This document shows, in pieces, positions 59,461 to 64,000 of a DNA stretch of 64,000 bases; positions within the stretch are counted from its first letter, which is position 1; every line of letters begins with the position of its first letter. The notes under the pieces are model-generated. The model was not told where the DNA came from, did not search any database, and saw nothing but the letters and a program-made list of their open reading frames with translations. The stretch comes from Terrimonas ginsenosidimutans (GTDB lineage Bacteria > Bacteroidota > Bacteroidia > Chitinophagales > Chitinophagaceae). The DNA lies in assembly GCF_022012415.1 (NCBI RefSeq), contig NZ_JAKLTR010000006.1, forward strand, positions 1 to 64,000, in the 5' to 3' direction. Both the position numbers and the translations under genes were made by a program.

Positions 59461-60484
59461 ATGAAGCTTTTTCATCCAGCTCCGCCAGCGCTGCGATCAA
59501 CCTTTGTCCCCTGCTGATCTGTTTTGCGAGAGGAGACATATTCTTTTGCATTTGATGATATTCGTCTATGCTGATCCTTTCAATTTCGTTTTGTATAGAA
59601 GACAAATCATTTACCACAACTCCGATTTTGTATTTACGGACCAGTTCCGCAGAAGCAGATCCGGCAGGCACGATCAACGGAAGACCGCTTAATATATACA
59701 GAGATAATTTATGCGGACTGTTATAGACCAGGTATTGCCCTGCCAGTCCTTTCAGTCCTTCTGTGCTATCTCCATCCCACACCAATCCGAATGAAGCGGG
59801 CAATTTACCCGGTAATGACCCCGGTTCAAAAACACCATGCCATTCTATATTCTTTTGATCTTTCATCCTAACGGTGGCTTCTCCGAAAAGATGAAACCTC
59901 AACTTCGGCGATTGCCGCAGCACTGTTTCCATATGTTCAAGAAATGGGCTTTTTGAAAGATTACCTGCGAAGGCTATGTCGAATGAAAGTTCCTTCCTTT
60001 CCGAAGATGGCTGGGCAAGGAAGTCGAAAAAATCGATCACTGCAGTATCGGCATCGTGAAGTGTCGCCTTCAGCCATTTCTCCATTGATGCGTTGTGAAC
60101 AATAAACTGATCCGATAACCGGTAAAAACGAGTCTCCGCTGCCTGTACATTCAGATCACCATCTCTTACCCCATCAATATCGCAGATATAACATATCAGG
60201 CGAAGACTTTTCCGGAAGGAAAGCAGTTTGATCAGCACACGGTACATGCGGGGATATACAGGACTTAAAAAAACGACCACGGCGTTTCGTGGGAGAAACA
60301 AAAACCAGTACATCACGCGAAGCAACCGTTTCAGTTTGTTCCAAAAAGAAAATTGATCTATCCCCGGCAATATCAATGGCACGTATCCTTCAGAGGCCAG
60401 GATCTTTTCCGCATCGGTATAACCAACACCTCCGTGTTGATATACTTCATGAGAGAATTGCGATATAAAATACTTGTTCTTCAG
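59459..60484 (-). CDS. glycosyltransferase (galactofuranosyltransferase-like) with non-AUG start
   Basis: GT-B type glycosyltransferase. The C-terminal part shows the donor-site pattern: FGLVWDGDSTEGLKGLAGQY, YNSPHKLSLYILSGLPLIVP and FGEATVRMKDQKNIEW before it. A normal frame from the GTG at 60382 would omit conserved N-terminal words, KYFISQFSHEVYQHGGVGYT and DAEKILASEGY, which are encoded in the same frame up to 60484. No ATG, GTG or TTG occurs between there and an in-frame TAA at 60497-60499; the best start is CTG at 60484, so the true start is unusual, or the first codon was mutated. Downstream of the Wzx gene, 24 bases after its stop. Confidence 0.8.
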   Translation of the reverse strand: MKNKYFISQFSHEVYQHGGVGYTDAEKILASEGYVPLILPGIDQFSFWNKLKRLLRVMYWFLFLPRNAVVVFLSPVYPRMYRVLIKLLSFRKSLRLICYICDIDGVRDGDLNVQAAETRFYRLSDQFIVHNASMEKWLKATLHDADTAVIDFFDFLAQPSSERKELSFDIAFAGNLSKSPFLEHMETVLRQSPKLRFHLFGEATVRMKDQKNIEWHGVFEPGSLPGKLPASFGLVWDGDSTEGLKGLAGQYLVYNSPHKLSLYILSGLPLIVPAGSASAELVRKYKIGVVVNDLSSIQNEIERISIDEYHQMQKNMSPLAKQISRGQRLIAALAELDEKAS

Positions 60485-60507
60485 GACGACAAAATATTAA
60501 TAGACTA

Positions 60508-61971
60508 TCATGGCCGGGCCATGCTGTTCAGCAATACAGTTTTCAACCTCAGCGCGAATTCATTCCGCGCTATAAATGTAATAAATGTAAAGTAGGCCAG
60601 CATACAGACCAATGCAGATATGATCAACCGGAGTGCGGGATCTGCGATCAGTTCGCCTGTCAGGTATATTACCGGAATGAACAACGAAGCCCCCGCCATT
60701 GCATGCACAACACTCTTCCAGTCGAACACCACAAGCAACGGCAGGACGCGCCGCACGCTCAGGTAATTCAGGATGATCAGCAGGACCTCCGTCATTATTA
60801 AAGCCACGCAAATGCCACTATCTTCTTTCCAGTAACCTAGCAGTATCGCAGTAACCACAAAGAAGACAGAACCGACCAGCAGATTATTGAGAAATATTCT
60901 TTCAAACCTGTGAGCGATCAATACCGGATTGCTCAAAAAAAGACTTACTCCTTTTAACAATGGAAACAAGGCCAGTATTTTCAGGTCTTGCTGTACCTGC
61001 GTGAAATTATTTCCATAAAAAACATGAGTGAAATCTCCGGCAAGCAAATAAAGCCCGGCTCCCATCGGCACTGCAAGCAGGATGATGAACTGTATATTCA
61101 TCCGTAATTTCTCTTGCAATTGCTTTTCATCGTTCCCATCCGCAAGTGATACGATCCGGGGAAAGAAGACAAGAAATGAATCAGTTAATAAAGTAGTGCC
61201 TGTACGGATCAGTTTTACCGCAAATGCGTAATACCCGACGGCCGCGACCGTGCTTACCAGGCCCAGCAATACGTTGTCCAGCCAGATGGGGATGCTGTAC
61301 AGGATCGCGATCAGATAGGTGATCAGTACTTTGGGCAGATGTTGTTTCCAGTTTACCGAACGAAACGAAACCGGTGTTTCTTTCAGTAATATCATCAGGT
61401 TCCAAACAATACTGGCAATCCCCGCTGCCGCGATAATACCATAGTAGATGTAATAGTCATCTGGTTTGTGTATCAGCAAAAAAATTGAAAGCAGTGCCAG
61501 CAAACGCACCACTACAGTCCGGAGGGTAATAAAGCCAAACTTCTCCCGGCCGATAAAATACCAGTCGCAGGAAAAGAAATTCACCACGAAGAATAAAGCT
61601 GAAAACAGGATCAGGCGGGTATCCCCGATCTTTTCCCACAGAACAGCGATCCCAACAGCATAAAAGATCAAAGCAACAAGCGAGGAAACGAGGTGAAGAA
61701 ACAACAATTCAGATACAAGCTTTCGTAGCTGCACCACATCATTTTTCCTGCTGGCAACTTCGCGGATCCCATATACCGTAATGCCGAGCTCGGCAAGAAC
61801 GATGAAATAATAGGTGAACGAGTCAATAAACCCTACCCGGCCCACTCCTTCCGGATCCAGTACCCTTGAAATATAGGGGATGGAAAATAAAGGAAAGAGC
61901 ACCTGCGCACAGGACAAGAGGAAATTGAAAAAGAAGTTTCGTTTGATATTTGCCAAAGCAGGTTCCGGCAT
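60508..61971 (-). CDS. Wzx-type polysaccharide flippase (MATE/MVF superfamily)
   Basis: 487 residues, 12-14 hydrophobic segments. Begins NIKRNFFFNFLLSCAQVLFP and contains FSIPYISRVLDPEGVGRVGF (a signature of polysaccharide biosynthesis flippases), FIDSFTYYFIVLAELGITVYGIREVA (two words) and SVWKQHL-like loop regions. Flips lipid-linked repeat units across the inner membrane for O-antigen or exopolysaccharide. With the glycosyltransferase downstream and another one divergent, it marks a polysaccharide cluster that probably continues beyond the window. Confidence 0.93.
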   Translation of the reverse strand: MPEPALANIKRNFFFNFLLSCAQVLFPLFSIPYISRVLDPEGVGRVGFIDSFTYYFIVLAELGITVYGIREVASRKNDVVQLRKLVSELLFLHLVSSLVALIFYAVGIAVLWEKIGDTRLILFSALFFVVNFFSCDWYFIGREKFGFITLRTVVVRLLALLSIFLLIHKPDDYYIYYGIIAAAGIASIVWNLMILLKETPVSFRSVNWKQHLPKVLITYLIAILYSIPIWLDNVLLGLVSTVAAVGYYAFAVKLIRTGTTLLTDSFLVFFPRIVSLADGNDEKQLQEKLRMNIQFIILLAVPMGAGLYLLAGDFTHVFYGNNFTQVQQDLKILALFPLLKGVSLFLSNPVLIAHRFERIFLNNLLVGSVFFVVTAILLGYWKEDSGICVALIMTEVLLIILNYLSVRRVLPLLVVFDWKSVVHAMAGASLFIPVIYLTGELIADPALRLIISALVCMLAYFTFITFIARNEFALRLKTVLLNSMARP

Positions 61972-62102
61972 TTTACCGGGATTGTTACAAACTTAACATA
62001 TAAAGGCGATTTCTGCCAGCAGGCCATAGCAGAAGCTGTTCTATCAAATCTCACCGATGCCTGGCAGATGGCTTATATTCGTATCTGTCTTTGGTGAAAC
62101 TC

Positions 62103-63227
62103 ATGAACGTTACCATTTTCGAAACAGAACATTTTGAAGCCGCTTACCCGGTGATCAGGCTTTTTGATAACGGCAGCAATCAGATCCAGATCTGCTGCTA
62201 CCCGGTCACGTTCGGGCAACTTCAGCACAAACTTCCAAAGGACAGGTACAGGTGGGTGGTCAGAAAGGAGAATGAGTCCAAAAGACAGTTCATTCTTACG
62301 CTGTACAAAGAATGCCGGAAACATCGGACAGACCTGCTTTATCTGAATACCGTTGCAGACAATTTCATTCTCTATGCGATACTGGCGATGTTCCTGGGTA
62401 AGACCAGGATCATTATGACGGTTCACATGGTGAACAATATGACTGCTACGCAAAAGATCTGGCATCCTAAAAGATTGATCAGGGCCATTGGTAAAAAGCT
62501 CCTTTGCCGGGTGGTGAATGAATTCAATGTGATCTCTCCCACCCTGGTGCCTGCGCTGAAAATGCGGGTTGGCCGAAACAAAAAGATCCATGTTGTTCCC
62601 GGAGGTATCTATGAGCCGGAAAATGCCCTTCAGCTCCAACCAATTTCCTCAGAGATCATAAACCTCGCCATACCGGGAAGCGTTGATGGCAGAAGACGTG
62701 ATTACGGGCTTGTTTTTGACCTCCTGCGGCAGCTGGAGCAACTTGCTGTTCGCACCAGGATTACGCTGCTGGGAAGTTTCTATGACGCGTACGGAGAAGA
62801 GATCAGGAAAAAGGCCATCGAATGGAATGGCCGGTTCTCACAGTTGAAATTCTATGAGGAAGAACATGTAGATCAGCCTGAATTTGACCGCGTACTGCAT
62901 GAGTCACATTATGTGTTCAGTCCCTCGGTGCTCAAAACCGTGATTGCGGATGATGTTGCGGAAGAGTATGGAAAAACAATTGTCTCGGGAAACATGTCTG
63001 ACGCGATCAGGCATGCAAAGCCATTGATCATCCCGGCTGAACTCGCTGTTGATCCGATGCTGGAGAATGCATGCATCAGGTACAGAGATGTACTGGAATT
63101 GGCCACCTACCTTCAACAGGTGCAGCAACAGCCCGCTTTATATGAAGAACTCCGTCAAAAAAGTGAAGCTGCGGTGCTTCCTTATACGCTAAGTGCCGTA
63201 AGGAAACACCACAGCAGCCTTTTTTAA
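62103..63227 (+). CDS. GT-B glycosyltransferase
   Basis: I take the ATG at 62103 (MNVTIFETEHFEAAYPVIRL); a TTG at 62091 would add four residues. Seen: LLYLNTVADNFILYAIL and RIIMTVHMVNNMT (acceptor half), then IHVVPGGIYEPEN and an empty-looking donor half with LAIPGSVDGRRRDYGLVFDL, RITLLGSFYDAYGEEI and DVAEEYGKTIVSGNMSDAIR (the E-Y-G-K-T-S-G run replaces the usual EGxPxxE motif). The donor motif is therefore degenerate; family GT4-like. Divergent from Wzx, convergent with tpiA. Confidence 0.75.
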   Translation: MNVTIFETEHFEAAYPVIRLFDNGSNQIQICCYPVTFGQLQHKLPKDRYRWVVRKENESKRQFILTLYKECRKHRTDLLYLNTVADNFILYAILAMFLGKTRIIMTVHMVNNMTATQKIWHPKRLIRAIGKKLLCRVVNEFNVISPTLVPALKMRVGRNKKIHVVPGGIYEPENALQLQPISSEIINLAIPGSVDGRRRDYGLVFDLLRQLEQLAVRTRITLLGSFYDAYGEEIRKKAIEWNGRFSQLKFYEEEHVDQPEFDRVLHESHYVFSPSVLKTVIADDVAEEYGKTIVSGNMSDAIRHAKPLIIPAELAVDPMLENACIRYRDVLELATYLQQVQQQPALYEELRQKSEAAVLPYTLSAVRKHHSSLF

Positions 63228-63243
63228 AACTACTATATGCTTA

Positions 63244-64000
63244 TCAGGCTTTCAATGCCTTGATGATCTCGATAAAATCAGCAGCAACAAGTGAAGCGCC
63301 ACCTACAAGACCTCCGTCAACATCCGGAGATCCGAATATTTCCTTTGCGTTGTTTGCTTTCACGCTTCCGCCATACAGGATAGAGATCTGGTCAGAAATT
63401 GACTGGCCATACTGAGCAGCCAATACTGAACGGAGGTATGCATGCATTTCCTGCGCCTGCTCCGTTGTAGCTGTTTTACCTGTGCCGATCGCCCAGATAG
63501 GTTCATAAGCGATCACAATATCTTTGATCTTTTCCGGTGAAAGATGAAAGAGCGACTCTTTCAGTTGTTGTGCCACAAATTCATTTTGCGTATTTGCTTC
63601 GCGGATGGAAAGGGGTTCACCACAGCAAAAGATCGGTGTGATATAATTTTCCAGGCAAAGGTTGAGCTTTTCCGCAAGCACCGCATTTGACTCATTGAAG
63701 TACTCACGGCGTTCGCTGTGACCGATCACGCAATAAGGAACGTTGATGGAATGCAGCATTTCCGCAGAGATCTCGCCGGTATAAGCACCTGATTTTTTAT
63801 TATAACAGTTCTGCGCCGAAGTGTAGTAATTCTTTTCTTCTTCTACTTCACTTCTGGTCATGAGCAGGTAAGGAGAAGGGACGGCAAAGATCACCAACTG
63901 ATGATCAGCGAGGTCAATATTCGCACCGAGGATATCATCCAGCAATTTCTCTCCCTGTTGAAATGTTAGATTCATTTTCCAGTTAGCTGCTGCGATCTGC
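63244..64000 (-). CDS. tpiA: triosephosphate isomerase, truncated by the window edge
   Basis: Interconverts dihydroxyacetone phosphate and glyceraldehyde-3-phosphate. The frame runs off the right edge: the last bases encode QIAAANWKMNLTFQQGEKLL, including the catalytic Asn and Lys of ANWKMN, so only a few residues are missing. Other motifs: catalytic His in VIGHSERREYFNE, catalytic Glu in IAYEPIWAIGTGKTA (with the loop-6 lid GTGKTAT), and phosphate grippers SILYGGSVK and GGLVGGASL. An internal ATG at 63975 is not the start. Confidence 0.97.
   Translation of the reverse strand, partial: QIAAANWKMNLTFQQGEKLLDDILGANIDLADHQLVIFAVPSPYLLMTRSEVEEEKNYYTSAQNCYNKKSGAYTGEISAEMLHSINVPYCVIGHSERREYFNESNAVLAEKLNLCLENYITPIFCCGEPLSIREANTQNEFVAQQLKESLFHLSPEKIKDIVIAYEPIWAIGTGKTATTEQAQEMHAYLRSVLAAQYGQSISDQISILYGGSVKANNAKEIFGSPDVDGGLVGGASLVAADFIEIIKALKA

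Noticed and set aside
1-64000. tRNA, rRNA, transposase or integrase genes
   Set aside because: I looked on both strands and saw no convincing cloverleaf, rRNA signature or DDE/tyrosine recombinase motif.

Overview
The window looks like a chromosomal segment of a Bacteroidota, most likely Chitinophagaceae (Chitinophaga/Niastella relatives). This rests on several Bacteroidota-style -7 boxes (TAnnTTTG), RHS tips with the YKYNGKE signature, an FeS-type AcnB of 932 residues, BlaI/M56 pairs, CarboxypepD-plug-barrel outer membrane proteins, Tat/lipoprotein sugar oxidoreductases, and intergenic spacers full of long hairpins. There are no rRNA or tRNA genes that I can see, no transposase and no CRISPR array.

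Region 1 (1-10.4 kb) is an accessory island almost entirely on the minus strand. It holds an orphan RHS toxin tip with a tightly coupled 62-residue membrane protein, a second 54-residue tip-like ORF between two small membrane proteins, an Imm26-type protein, a SUKH-4-type protein, several unknown proteins and lipoproteins, a VOC and an SRPBCC protein, broken GIY-YIG and XRE genes, and a hypoxanthine/deoxyinosine DNA glycosylase that appears to have been fused to a HARE-HTH domain before a one-base frameshift. I read it as a polymorphic-toxin tip/immunity archive with decaying members.

Region 2 (10.4-33.8 kb) is mostly housekeeping: acnB; the N-degron pair clpS-aat; an esterase; valS; smc; a TonB-type barrel protein; a BlaI-M56 regulator pair; small envelope proteins; a 37-residue membrane peptide gene with its own promoter and terminator; rpiA. 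Its spacers contain several distinct families of hairpins.

Region 3 (33.8-49 kb) carries hydrolases, a glutathione-peroxidase-fold protein lacking its peroxidatic cysteine, a universal stress protein, an arginine deiminase-like enzyme followed by CtlX (predicted arginine to ornithine via citrulline), lipoproteins, a prolyl oligopeptidase with an odd tail, and the glycolytic pair pfkA-pyk.

Region 4 (49-59.3 kb) opens with a two-gene module (DUF6934-like plus 82 aa) and then a divergent cluster: DUF1080 3-keto-glycoside hydrolase/lyase, cytochrome c, TIM-barrel isomerase and Gfo/Idh oxidoreductase on the minus strand; NupG-like MFS transporter, TIM-barrel isomerase, GMC oxidoreductase, gluconate-dehydrogenase-subunit-3-like protein and another TIM-barrel isomerase on the plus strand. 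Together these fit periplasmic C3 oxidation of glycosides with electron transfer to cytochrome c, followed by cleavage and processing of the 3-keto products.

Region 5 (59.4-64 kb) has a glycosyltransferase whose conserved N-terminus has no ordinary start codon, a Wzx-type flippase, a divergent glycosyltransferase, and tpiA cut by the right edge. All family names are from reading motifs by eye; no database search was run.
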